NCBI GenBank assembly: GCA_963281255.1
Contig: OY725500.1
Coordinates: 2,661,184 to 2,725,183, forward strand
Direction: 5' to 3'
DNA length: 64,000 nt
DNA from: Aphrocallistes beatrix
Lineage: Eukaryota; Porifera; Hexactinellida; Sceptrulophora; Aphrocallistidae
The translations under genes and the position numbers were made by a program. Positions 1 to 11,183 of this stretch are shown piece by piece. The notes under the pieces were generated by a model. The model made no database searches, was not told the origin of the DNA, and saw only the letters and a list, made by a program, of their open reading frames with translations. Numbering within the stretch: the first letter of the stretch is position 1; every line of letters begins with the position of its first letter.

Positions 1-252
1 AGAGTTGCCCTGCAGATGCTTGGAGATACAAACAAGGTTGAATATTTTATAATTCTCCGTAAATAACAAAACATCATTTATCTCCTGTGAATCATGAATT
101 CTGAACAGGGAAGACTATTAGTTCCATGATAAATAGAATTCGAAATAATCTGCACAGCTAAAAAACCATGTCAACAGTTGAAAGCTATTTGCTAGTATAT
201 TTAAAAGATTTGTTTAATTCATGTATCTATTGTTAAGAAAAGAAAACAAATA

Positions 253-1009
253 CTTAGGGCGTTCAATATGTTCCAGGCCCAACTTTATAATTCGAAAGGC
301 AACTGAAACAATGTATTTGAAATTCTTTTATTGTATTCGTTAGAGGATTATCTTTCTACTAGCAATTTGATTTGCTGTGATAATATAATTATTGCGGTTA
401 GCACACACGACTTATACACCCGGTTTACGGTCCTTGTACTGAGTTTTAGCTTAATATTTGATGTATTTCAGTTCTGAGCAAACTTAGATTAAAACTAATC
501 TCTCCATTGAATTCTGCTAATCAAATAACATAGAGTTTGACTTCTTTGAACTCTTCTAATTTTATGCTGGGGGAATAATGTGTTTTTTTTGCAATTCACT
601 GACACTTTTGTCCCACTTTTAAGTGCAAAAATTGCCAAAAATCCACCATAATTCGTATAACATCTTTTTATCACAAAATATTCAACTGAACACCTCCCGT
701 TTGCATCTTCTCCATGCCTTCTTGATTATTTTCCATTTTAACGATATTATTTAACAATTCTGAGGAATTTTATCCATACAAATTGTTTGCCAGTCTTTTT
801 CAATGGCAAAATTGAAATTTTTTATAAGGACCGTAAACTGGGTCTATAATCGTGTGTACTAACCACAGTTATTATATTAATAACACAGCAACCAACATAC
901 CAGTCGAAGCATAATCCTGCAACGAATTCATTAAACGAATTGAAAATACTTTGTCTTTATTACCTTTTGACATATAAAGTTGGGCCTGGAACATATTGAA
1001 CGCCCTAAG
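253..1009. mobile_element. Mariner-type MITE (family E)
   Basis: The ends are perfect inverted repeats of about 37 bp that begin CTTAGGGCGTTCAATATG, and the element is flanked on both sides by TA. A second inverted pair lies inside (about 395-440 against 826-880). No open coding region is recognisable. TA duplication and TIR style indicate Tc1/mariner. A diverged inverted relative lies at about 36386-36935, where the GGGAGGTGT block is shared. Position: FDPS intron upstream of the first exon seen. Confidence 0.8.
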
Positions 1010-1130
1010 TAATTTAGCATATAGTTTCGAAAATATGATATTCTTAAATCTATGCACCTAAAGACCCAATTTCAACCAGTGGAAACTATTCTCATACATA
1101 TTTTGAAATAGTTATCAAATGATATGAATA

Positions 1131-1299
1131 CAGTCAGAGTCGCTTATTGTGAACCACCAGGGGACCAAAAGTCTGTTCATAATAGAGATACTTCATAATA
1201 GGCGAACTTGATTCAATACAAATCCTATCTAAAAATTGAAATTAGGACCAGGAGGTTAGTTTATAATAAACGAATGTTCATAATAAGCGACCCTGACTG
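1131..1299. mobile_element. Pogo-like MITE, 169 bp
   Basis: The left end CAGTCAGAGTCGCTTATT and the reverse complement of the right end differ at about 2 of 24 positions, and TA flanks both sides (1129-1130, 1300-1301). Too short to code. TIR wording places it with the other CAG-type pogo-like MITEs of this window. Confidence 0.8.
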
Positions 1300-1355
1300 T
1301 ATTTGTATTTGTATAATGATGCTTTGAAAAACTACACATTAATTTTTTATTGTTA

Positions 1356-1729
1356 CAAGCTCGCTTTGCTTGCTTGAGTTGCTCGGCTGCCGGACACTTT
1401 TTGTACGCTGGAGGCACCCTTTGGGTGCCTGGACTCAAAATGATTAATTATATTGTAGATAGCATCTCTAAATATTTGTATCTAACTATTAATTCGATTT
1501 AATCTCAAAGTTTATCAGATTTGTCAATTCTGAATTAATAATTGTACAATCATTTCGATTGAAGCCTATTATATTCTATATATAAGTAAAAGGTGTGATA
1601 ATTAGTTTTTTGTTTTATTTACAGAGTTGTGAAAATTTCGTTTGGATCTTTGCACTTAATCGTAGACTAATATTTTGACACCTACATGCTAATTTCATAT
1701 CTCTACGATTTCCCGATTCTTCAAATTTA
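1356..1729 (-). mobile_element. Helitron-like copy, composite A/B
   Basis: Read on the minus strand, it ends with the GC-rich hairpin region and CTTG followed by T. The 3' part resembles family A and the 5' part (about 1620-1725, ending in the 'ctctacga' block) resembles family B. The 5' terminus is degraded. Confidence 0.6.
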
Positions 1730-1849
1730 CGCAATAAAGTGATTATTTTGAGTAGGCAATGGTTACACTTTATTTAGTGAGCTATGTATTGATTAAGATT
1801 ATCTGTATTACATTTATTGATTTTTGTTGAATGTTTATTTATCTTTTAG

Positions 1850-1962
1850 GTAAACAAAATAGAGGTTTAAGTGTACTTAATGCTTATCATCATCTTGTTG
1901 GACACTCTCTTAACGAATTAGAAATTAAACGAGCATCAGTTCTTGGTTGGTGCATTGAATGG
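1850..1962 (+). CDS. FDPS: Farnesyl diphosphate synthase, internal exon (NRGL to LGWCIEW)
   Basis: This exon encodes part of farnesyl diphosphate synthase, which condenses dimethylallyl/geranyl diphosphate with isopentenyl diphosphate in the isoprenoid pathway. After a split Gly codon come 37 residues running from KQNRGL to GWCIEW. NRGL and LGWCIE match the helices just before the first Asp-rich motif of animal FDPS. The acceptor is a T-rich tract ending TTTTAG at 1849, and the donor is GTTAGT at 1963. The exon begins in phase 1 and ends in phase 0, which joins directly to the next exon at 2928. No stop interrupts it. Earlier exons must lie upstream of the window. Function is inferred from homology. 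Confidence 0.93.
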
Positions 1963-2009
1963 GTTAGTATATTTTGATGATAAATTTATTGGATAATTTT
2001 TATTTAGCA

Positions 2010-2516
2010 TTAACGGAAAATTCGTCGCCATAAAATTCGCTACAGATATTTGTTCTTGGAAACTTAAGTTGTATACACAATGTGTAGTAATGGGTGCTTT
2101 TAGGTGTGGAAATTTGATGTGGAGGCCAAAGGTCGATTGCATCTAAAAGGAGGAATGGAATTCGAATGCAGGTGTAGAGGAAGCTTTTGAGGTGGTAAAT
2201 TAAAATATTCACGTGATATCATGGCTTTTTGGCGCATGATAATGTAATCATGGGGTTTGCAGTTCAGCCGTTGCTTATGTACAAGTTTGTACTGTCTGTA
2301 GATGTTTTGATATTGATTTAGACAATGGAAATACAATGGATGCCGATGATATTTTTATTTATGCATTAGATTTATGCATCCTTACTATTAAAACTTGATC
2401 TGTCACGAATTGATTGAAGAAACTGCCAGGCACAGAAAGCTTATTTTTGGCATGTGGGGGTCTTTTGTTAGATATGATAGCGACGAATTTTGAGGCGACG
2501 ATTTTCCGCCGCTCGT
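2010..2516. mobile_element. Mutator-like MITE
   Basis: Imperfect inverted termini contain GGAAAATTCGTCGCC on the left and its diverged complement on the right. The 9-bp direct repeat TATTTAGCA at 2001-2009 and 2517-2525 fits a Mutator-type target duplication. A Helitron-like fragment sits inside near the right end. A diverged inverted relative occurs at 31410-31800. It lies in the intron between the first two FDPS exons seen. Confidence 0.6.
2379..2470 (+). mobile_element. Helitron-like family A, 5' fragment
   Basis: Begins A|TCCTTACTATTAAAAC and continues through the family's conserved 'gaattgattgaagaaactg' block, then stops abruptly. It is nested in the Mutator-like MITE. Confidence 0.75.
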
Positions 2517-2927
2517 TATTTAGCACTTATAAGCGATCATTTGTTTATCAATTTCAATTCAAAATTCCATCCTAATATGTAAGGATTTCAGAGCTTATTT
2601 TATTTTTGGTGATTAGGGTTGATTCCACTTAGCAGTGCTTCTCGAGTGTGTCCGACTTGATTTAGCAATACTTATTAGTAGAAACATTATCAATTTAATC
2701 ATTTATTTACCAAATCATTAATAAAAACTCGATGTATGATAATATTTATATCTATTTAGTATAATTAATTAATGCAGATTTAATTAAAGAAAATACCCAT
2801 TCCTGGAAATATCTAAATTAATCGTAAATTTTAAACTATTTCAGATTCTTTGTACGTTTTTCTGTTATTAATTCGTATGTGCTGTTTATTATTCCTATAA
2901 ATTTTTAGAATATTTTTTTGTTCCTAG

Positions 2928-3008
2928 CTACAAGCTTTTTTCTTGGTTGCAGATGACATCATGGATAATTCATTAACGAGAAGAGGACATCCTTGTTGGT
3001 ACAGAAAG
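2928..3008 (+). CDS. FDPS: Farnesyl diphosphate synthase, exon with first Asp-rich motif
   Basis: An 81-bp, phase 0/0 exon encodes 27 residues that start [15 protein letters not shown] and end in [13 protein letters not shown] is the first aspartate-rich motif (FARM), which binds the magnesium-diphosphate of the allylic substrate. The two aromatic residues (FF) just before it are in the chain-length-determining positions of animal farnesyl synthases. TRRG and CWY are also family signatures. The acceptor TTTTTTTGTTCCTAG ends at 2927 and the donor GTAATC starts at 3009. It continues in frame from the 1850-1962 exon. Everything visible is consistent with an active gene, but the following exon was not found. 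Confidence 0.96.
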
Positions 3009-3313
3009 GTAATCATCTTTTAGTGATTTGAACAATAAGGAGGGATTATTAACCCGCACTTTGCGAGGTGTTTTGTTGCGTCATTTCCGGTTTAAGCCAT
3101 TTTGGGCGGGAAGCCATACCAATTTTGGGTCTTACTATGAATAGAAAAAAACACTAAGCCAAACGCAGGTTGAGGCCAGCATTAACAAGTTCTAAGATTA
3201 GTGGTGGGGCTAATAGGGATATTTATTTATATAGATCTGAAGTTAGGTAGCATTTATCGCCTTGATTTAAGAAGCTAAATTAAGATTGCTTTTCTTTTAT
3301 CATTATATAGTAC

Positions 3314-3629
3314 CATAGCCTACTGTATATAAGGCCTCACAGTAACTTGCTGATTTCAGACTAGGGATGCGGTAGAAGATGGTTGAACTAATACATGAGT
3401 TGCCTTAAATCATTAACCAAGCACAATAGAGCTTAGGAATGTATTACCAGCATATATAAATATGGTGTCAAAGTACCAATATCCATTGATAAAATTAATA
3501 TTAGTCACCATATGATTGCGCAGTAGGTTACATTTGTGATAAATTTAGTGATTTTCAGAGGCCGTTTAAGGGCACTTCTAAGTATTTTTATGAGATTTTT
3601 CGCTTAGAACTGAGATGTGAATGAGTTTT
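3314..3629 (+). mobile_element. CATAGC (P-like) element, left half
   Basis: Begins CATAGCCTACTGTATATAAG and follows the left arm of the complete palindromic copy at 10069-11150 until a pogo-like fragment takes over. The right arm is missing. Confidence 0.75.
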
Positions 3630-4122
3630 GTTATTCGCGACTCGTTCTCTCGACTATTCGCGGTATTCGTTGCTTTCTTCAGTAGTTTCATGGGCTACCA
3701 TCAGTTCATAACCTTCTAAGTATATACATATTATCCTGGCAATATCAGTTACTGTTCCTATTGTTTCTATACTTATAATTTTCTACTTAATATTTACATC
3801 ATCCCTAAGAGGAAGTTGGTTGGTGATTGTAAAGCTAGACTTTGCTATTTACGTAGATATCATACTTAGGTTTGCTACTAGATCTATATCTTTCATTTAT
3901 CACCTCATTTATTACTACCATTTCACTTGTGCCAGTGTTTATATCAGTATTACAGCTTAACTATTGAATCAATAACGTATTTAGCAACTGTATCGAGCGT
4001 ACTTTTATAATCTAGGAACGTAACCCCACTATTCTCATTGAACTAACGTCTTGCTGTTCGCGATTTTGCCATTCGCGACAATTCTCAGGAACGTAACCCC
4101 CGCGAACGGCGAGGGATACCTG
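3630..4122 (-). mobile_element. Pogo-like MITE, TTCGCG family, one end missing
   Basis: The right end reads GAACGGCGAGGGATACCTG followed by TA. It matches the complete copy at 42110-42570 in opposite orientation, but the outer ~40 bp of the other end are absent. Confidence 0.75.
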
Positions 4123-4124
4123 TA

Positions 4125-5030
4125 ATTGATGGAGCTATATATTACAGTAGATTATATCATTTATTGGAAAGTGGGAATTATTCTAGAAATCTGGTCTAGT
4201 ATCTTCAACACATTTATAAATTGGGAATATTCAGCCCAATGCGACATAGGGACAATGATCTTGTGATGCACTGTGCAAAAATACTATATGTACAGTTTAA
4301 TTACATTAGTGATGAGTAATTGATCCTGGAACCTCTCTGATCAACTTATTTAAACCCCTAAAGTTACCAAAGTGGACTTTTGATGTGCATACATTGTCAC
4401 AAAGAGCAACAAATTGCAAAAGGATCTTTAAAATTCCCACCCCAACCCTTTTGCGGTTGCATTACTAGGCGAATTTTCTTGCTTGATTTGAAGTAAGTCG
4501 AGGCAAAATGATCTCAGTTTTCCTTTAACTACTTATTGCCTAGAATGATGTTTTCCGAGCTATGTTGCTTTAATGTCAAAGGTCTCCTCAATTCCTTGGT
4601 GTGTGAACTCTAAACTGTAAAAAAGAACCTATTATGTCGTTTCTGGGCTGCTTAAGTGGATTCAGATACTATTTTTGGGTATTAAATCAGGATAGCATGA
4701 AAAATCGCTGAGTTTTGTTGCCACAAGGGATTGATTTAAAAAACTTTAAAAATATCAATTTGCAAGTTGTTGCTCTATGTCATTTTTGGCGCTTAAATTA
4801 TCCTTTGTGGAATTTTGAGGTTGAAGGAGAAAATAAATTGTTTTTCAAATTCCTTCATCACCCGCTTTTTTCAACTTCATAATCAATCCATATTTAGTAG
4901 TACCATACCAGGGTGATGGTATCGATCGCCTGCCCTGTTATTATGTTTTCTGGGAAGCAGGGTTGTTTGATTTAAATCAATGATTTTTATTAATAAAGAT
5001 CATTATTTAAATCATATAATAAAGTAAAGT
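4125..5030. other. Intronic sequence without recognised gene
   Basis: No exon, RNA gene or intact element was recognised. Near 4962 a CAGGGTTGTTTGATTTAAAT stretch looks like one end of a hAT MITE, but no partner end was found. Confidence 0.4.
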
Positions 5031-5031
5031 A

Positions 5032-5183
5032 GCCTCTCGCTAATACGAATACGGATAAGGTAAAATACCGGTTTGATTCTCCAGCCTGTACAAATGCATG
5101 AAATTAACTTCGGGTAATACGAATTCCGGGTAATACGGTCAAGTTTTGAAGGTTCCCTGATTCGTATTAACGAGACTCGACTC
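5032..5183. mobile_element. Degraded pogo-like MITE
   Basis: Both ends carry the inverted motif 'tctcg-ttaatacgaat', with TA outside. Internal repeats of 'gtaatacga' resemble the MITE at 21658-21786. Confidence 0.55.
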
Positions 5184-5458
5184 TATTCGAATTATAATGA
5201 TCACACATATTATTGTGAACAATATTCATCAATGGCTTTTTTACAATCAAAAATTAAATTATTCAGCTCTGGCATCAAGTTTCTCTTCTACATTTTCCTA
5301 TTGCAATTAATCATAAACATGCTGAATTCAAACAAAATTAAATCGATAATATGCTAGTAAACTATCTGATTCTCAATCTTGTGGATTTATTAGCAAAAAA
5401 TATGACAAAATGTGAAATGAATTGCAAAAAGCAATAAAAATATAATAATCTGATTTAA

Positions 5459-7397
5459 GGATACCGCCCTCGAAAAAACATATGATTTGCATTACAGCAT
5501 ACGATGAAAGTAGAGCTATAAGAGATGTTAAGCGTGGGGAGGTATCTCCATCAAGAAATACTGGCACATTCCAAACCGTTTTTGATTCTCATTTCTAGAT
5601 TTTGAGATACAGGGTCTCAATGTCTGTTTTTTTAATTTTCCGCTAGCACATCTTAATGGTAGAAATTTAGGCACTCAATGAATTGTTTAGGACATACCAA
5701 GGATTCAAACGCTTCCAAAATCGAATCATAGATAGTCTACCATATTTGCAACTTCATAGGACCAGAAGAAAGTTAAAATGACAAATATTGTAAATTTTAT
5801 CGATGTCCGAAAAAAAAGGGGCAAAAAACGGCGAAAAATGTCTGTTTTTTTGGGGAAATCATGAATAAAATCACCGAGTTAGAATATATCAAAAAAATGG
5901 TGGTCCTACGTTCATCGCCTAATGATATGAAGCAACTCTTGAAATTTTCAAACTTCTATCTCAAACCAAATTTCAGAAATAATTCTGTAAAGACGGTCAA
6001 TTTTGAAATTTTAAAGTCCCGAGATATAGAGATTTTAAGTTTAGGTGTTAAGAAGAATGTAAATGAGTTATTAATAATGCACATAAGCATCCACAGACAT
6101 TTATTCGCATCCATACTGCTGATTTAGGTATATTAAAGCCAAATATTTACCAAAAATAGCAAAAGTACCCTCAAAATCCACAAATTTCCTTGAGGCCCCT
6201 AACTCCGAATATTTTGAGATAATTGTAGATAATATTTCATATTCCTGGCACTGCGAAGTATAATCTATCAGTTTAGAATGAATAAAGAGCTTCCAAAAAG
6301 TATATTAGGAAGTTAGAGCGAAAGTCTACGACTTTTAGTTTCGAAGTTAGGATTTTCGAAAAATGCTACGTCATCATATGACAAAAATCTAAAACTTAAC
6401 ATTCCATCGGGTGTAGTGCAATTATTATCAAAGAATCATATATGTACACTCATAAAAAGTATATTAGGAAGTGAGAACTAAGAATTTGGACTTGTATTTA
6501 CAAAGATAGAGAGATAACTCTTTTTGGACCCTAAATGGGGGTTTTTGACCGATTCTGCGAGGTCCAAGGCCAGAACTTTCAAAATAATTATCAAAAGTTC
6601 TCCAATTTTTCTGTACATATTATTAACTGCAATTGTATTCACTATTTAGCATAATAGCTAAATTTGGACACATATTTAATGATTAGATTCGCTATTTTCT
6701 AATAGATTCAAAGTTCTTCATAGAATTTGTATTACAATTGAATCAATGATAAGTCGAGAATTATTTATTTTTTGACAAAGGAATGGTCGAGGAACCTATA
6801 TATTTTCGCATATATCCTTTTATTTAAGGATATAATATATTATATATCTACAATAGTTTTTAAGATATGACATCAGCCTCTTTCGGGACCTTAGAGGGAT
6901 ATTATGGCCGAACTTTACCTATAATATGCGATATCTCAAGAACAAATGGTCGGATCCGAACAAATTTTTTTTTGAAACGATCAGAATTTTATTTCTGACC
7001 CAGTGATCGCTAAATATCTGAGATCAAACTTGCGATTTCCTGAGGATTATATAAATGAACTCCCTTATAGAGCTATTTTGTTTGGATTTTATTTGCCCAT
7101 TCTTTTAAATCTTTGTGTTTTATAATCTCCAAAGGTGCTAATACAATGTTAAGGTTCATATCATTAAAAAAATATCAAATAAGTTAAAAACTAATTGGTA
7201 AATGAGTCAAAATCCTCTAATAATTTTTCAATTTTTATTAGCGCTAAACTTTAGGGAGTTATTTCGCAAAAAATACAAAAAAATGCCGTCCAAATAGTGC
7301 TATCAGATGGTAGACCGATCAGTAATACAATGAAATTAGCAATAAAACATTTTTCAGTTTTTTTTACGCCAGGCAAGATTTTTCGAGGGCGGTATCC
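5459..7397. mobile_element. 1.9-kb TIR element, copy 1 (family F)
   Basis: Left end GGATACCGCCCTCGAAAAA and right end TTTTTCGAGGGCGGTATCC are exact inverted repeats, each abutting TTAA. That suggests a TTAA-targeting element (piggyBac- or Kolobok-like), but about 75 bp outside the left end are also shared with copy 2, so the TIR may extend further. An 88-codon open frame at 5861-6127 matches nothing I know and is not kept open in copy 2. Confidence 0.55.
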
Positions 7398-7497
7398 TTA
7401 AATAAAAAAAATCATAATTTTTATCAAGCAGTGGGGAGCGAGATCTTAATTTTTATGAATGGTCTAATGCGCTTTACATTGTTTACCACCATATATA

Positions 7498-7969
7498 CTA
7501 CCCTACCAAAAGTATTCGTACACCTCAATATTTCCCATTAAAATAGTACTAAATGCGTCTATTACTGAACTGTCATGCAGTTAAACTAGACGAGATACAG
7601 TATATTTGATTTCAGATTCGTATTCTACGCATTTGAATTACCTATTTTAGAGTTTTCAAATCAATTAAGTTTTAACTATGCCGAAATTTATCATCCTGTG
7701 CTACCCTGTGTCACCTATCACCATCTGCTACAGTGGTTGAGACTCTAGAAAAGTGGTAATGGTGGCACAGGTCGGGAATTTTAACCTTGGCAATTAGCAA
7801 TTGATTTGAAACTTCGAAAATAGGTCATTCAAATGCGTAGAATACGAATCTGAAATCAAATATACTATATCTCTTATATTTTAAGTGCATGATCATTCTT
7901 CAATATAGCCATTTTAGTACTATATTAATGGGAAATATTGAGGTGTACGAATACTTTGGTAGGGCAGTG
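7498..7969. mobile_element. Tc1-type MITE
   Basis: Long inverted ends contain CCCTACCAAAAGTATTCGTA and the complement near 7960, flanked by TA. The 'caaaagtattcgtac' core is shared with the MITEs at 21190, 28655, 34070, 41774 and 42830. No coding sequence. Confidence 0.8.
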
Positions 7970-9071
7970 TATAGTTATAACTCGTGACCTGTTGCATGAT
8001 GCAGCAAATGGTGAAAATACTAGAACGTAATTTAGTTAAAAACTTATGAAATAACTAATTTCAATATGAAGAATACGAATTTTAATCCTGATTTAGTCTG
8101 TCTGTCACTGATTAAAAGTTTTACTTCATAAATGGATTAGTAATATAACGCCATCGATTTGTATTTATACATATATTACAATTGCTGTTCATAAAAGTCA
8201 AGAAACATACTTTTTCTATTGGATGACACTTGCAAACTAGAAACAGTATTTATTGTTTGTTCCAATCCCCATAGTTCCTTTAATGTATCTTTGACTTTCA
8301 AAGAATCATCCAGCTTCAAGTGATTGTATAGATTCATTAAAACGTATTTTCAGAGGAGAGTATTCATTATCCAATTCAACGCTTTATCTGACTCATCTGT
8401 CCCATCTACCTTTTGCACACATCTCTTCCAAACTGTGTTAAAAGTCATCTTCCCGAGGAATCGGAATAAGACCTAAAGTTGAAGTAGAATCAATACCTAA
8501 AATTGGAGGGAGAGCGAAAGTGAGCATTTTACGAACGACACCTTGAAAAGGGTTCCTGGCCCTCGTTGTTGCAAAAGATTACTTTCTGCTGCAATAATCT
8601 GGACTCCCCGTTGAGTAAAATATCTCTACACATGTTGGCGTTTGGCCGTCACCCGAGATCACCAATCGGTGTGCTCATTAGCACTGGTAATACTCCAACA
8701 AAGTTACAGAGTCTGCCAGTTAGTATCTCGAAACAACGGTAAAGAAGAGAAAAGAATTGAGTGAAATTGCACTAGAAAACCTGGAGTGCACCTAATCGGG
8801 GGCTAAGAAAAAGTATGATAAAGCAAGAAAACATCCTACACAACTACTGGAGATTGGGTCATGATTAATGTGAAGGACTACTCGTATACATGCTAGTTTG
8901 TATAAGTAGTATGAAAAAGAACTATCACAATTTTCAACATCTTTTTTATTAATATTCATTATACTCCATTAAAATTCAGGAAAATATAGATATGCTATAC
9001 AGTTTGTATTTTGCACATCAGACTTGAAGTAATCCATGATTAAATGCCGTGAATAGGCTATAGTTACGTAG
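7970..9071. other. Intronic segment with weak coding-like traces
   Basis: On the minus strand, from 8450 down to 8190, there are two adjacent short open stretches (first begins MTFNTVWKRCVQ) separated by one stop. I do not recognise the family with confidence. On the plus strand near 8810-8880, a frameshifted stretch (KKYDKARKH, then TGDWVMINV) faintly resembles the C-terminal part of retroelement integrases. Both are likely relics. The rest shows nothing recognisable. Confidence 0.25.
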
Positions 9072-9234
9072 GCTGTGCCTTCTGTATATACGGCCTGCCA
9101 TCTAAATCTCAAAAATGGACCAGGGATGCGGTCGAAGATGATTGAACTAATGCATGAGCTGCTTAAAATCATTAGCAACGCAGAATATAGCTTCGGAATG
9201 TGTTACCAGCATATAGAAATATGGTGTCAAAGTA

Positions 9235-9799
9235 CAGTACACCCTCGGTTATCCGAACACCTCCGTTTGTTAGCTCAAAGATTGGTGTTCGGATAAGTGA
9301 AATCGTTCGGATAAGCGAAATACGTATTTTACGCTCTTAAATGCACATGTACCAACTTAGATGTTATTAAAGAACGTATTATGATTTGAATACTACTTAC
9401 ACGTATGTATAGCCAAACAAATTGACAATGCTACGCACAATTTTGGAACATACATTTTTAAGGAATTGATTTATTAAACATTATTTCAGTTATCCGAACA
9501 CATTATTCCAGTTATCCGAACACATTATTTCAGTTATCCGAACACATTATTTCAGTTATCCGAACACATTATTTCAGTTATTCGAACACATTATTTCAGT
9601 TATCCGGACACATTATTTCAGTTATCCGAACACATTATTTCAGTTATCCGGACACATTAATTCAGTTATCCGAACACATTATTTCAGTTATCCGGACACA
9701 TTATTTTCACAAATTCAATTGAAAAGTATTTGATAAAATGAGTGGTACTCGAACACACTGTTCGGATAATCGAGGTGTCGGATAATCGAGGGTCTACTG
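9235..9799. mobile_element. Pogo-like MITE with internal minisatellite, copy 1
   Basis: Left end CAGTACACCCTCGGTTATCC, right end ATCGAGGGTCTACTG, TA on both sides. The interrupted site is visible uninterrupted in a related element. The interior contains ten 22-bp units that repeat the terminal 'gttatccgaacac' motif. Confidence 0.85.
9481..9700 (+). repeat. 22-bp minisatellite, 10 units
   Basis: The unit is TTATTTCAGTTATCCGAACA plus CA, with single-base variants such as TCCGGAC. The core equals the element's own terminal sequence. Confidence 0.9.
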
Positions 9800-10068
9800 T
9801 ACCCATATCCGTTGTTAAAATTTAGAATAGTCATCACATGATTGCGAAATAGGTTATATTTGAGACAAATTTAGTGATTTTCAGAGGCCATTTAAGGGCA
9901 CTTCCAAGGGTTTTTATCATGAATTTTTAAATTTTTCGCATCAACCCACTCACAACTCAGTTATATACGAAAAAATTCATGATAAAATCCCTTAAAAGTG
10001 CCCTTAAACGGCCTGAAAATCGCTAACCATCTCCCAAATATAGCCTAATGCGCAATATTATGACTAAT

Positions 10069-11150
10069 CATAGCCTACTGTATATAAGGCCTCACAGTAA
10101 CTTGCGGATTTGAGACTAGGGATGCGGAGGAAGACCGTTGAACTAATACATGAGTTGCCTTAAATCATTTACAAAGCACAATAGAGCTTAGGAATGTATT
10201 ATCAGTATATATAAATATGGTGTCAAAGTACCCATATCCATTGATAAAATTAATATTAGTCGCCATATGATTGCGCAGTAGGTTACATTTGTGATAAATT
10301 TAGTGATTTTCAGAGGCCGTTTAGGGGCACTTCTAACTGTTTTTATTGTAAAATTTTTTCGCATAGAACTGAGATGTAAATGGGTTAATACGAAAAATTT
10401 GGAATTTTTTCATGGAATGTTGGTACATTCCAGTGTTGCTATGGAAACGTGTTTTGGTCAGTTGGCGTTATATCTTGAAAACTGCAATGGCTACACATTC
10501 AAATGTAATTCCATTTGATAGCGAATATACTACTTCCTATTAAGTGATAATATAATTTCGACGTCTAAATTCAATGGTTTACGAGATATTCGAAAATTTA
10601 TCAAATGTGACCAATATGGTACATTGTCGAATATCTCGTAAACCATTGAATTTTGACGTCGAAATTATATTATCACTTAATAGGAAGTAGTATATTCGCT
10701 ATCAAATGGATTTACATTCGAATGTGTAGCCATTGCAGTTTTCAAGATATAACGCCAACTGACCAAAACACGTTTCCATAGCAACACTGGAATGTACCAA
10801 CATTCCATGAAAAAATTCCAAATTTTTCGTATTAACCCATTCACATCTTAGTTCTATGCGAAAAATTTTACAATAAAAACAGTTAGAAGTGCCCCTAAAC
10901 GGCCTCTGAAAATCACCAAATTTGTCACAAATATAACCTATTGCGCAACCATATGGTGACTAATCAAATTTTTAACAACGGATATGGGTACTTTGACACA
11001 ATATTTATATATGCTGATAATACATTCCTAAACTCTATTGTGCTTTGTAAATGATTTAAGGCAACTCATGTATTAGTTCAACGGTCTTCCTCTGCATCCC
11101 TAGTCCCAAATCTGCAAGTTACTGTGAGGCCTTATATACAGTAGGCTATG
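10069..11150. mobile_element. Complete 1,082-bp palindromic CATAGC element
   Basis: Ends are CATAGCCTACTGTATATAAG and its complement. The whole element is a near-perfect inverted repeat with its centre near 10610. A 7-bp direct repeat GACTAAT lies at 10062-10068 and 11151-11157. It encodes nothing. The shared CATAGC end and 7-bp duplication tie it to the P-like element at 16560-18640. Confidence 0.85.
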
Positions 11151-11183
11151 GACTAATCTAAATTTTAACAACGGATATGGGTA

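Noticed and set aside
4125..4270. A frame (VIDGAIYY...RLYHLLES) as a possible missing FDPS exon
   Set aside because: Similarity is limited to a few residues, no splice acceptor in phase, and it starts at the TA flank of a MITE.
9481..9700. Regularly spaced repeats that could suggest a CRISPR array
   Set aside because: Units are contiguous with no unique spacers, lie inside a TA-flanked transposon, and the DNA is eukaryotic.
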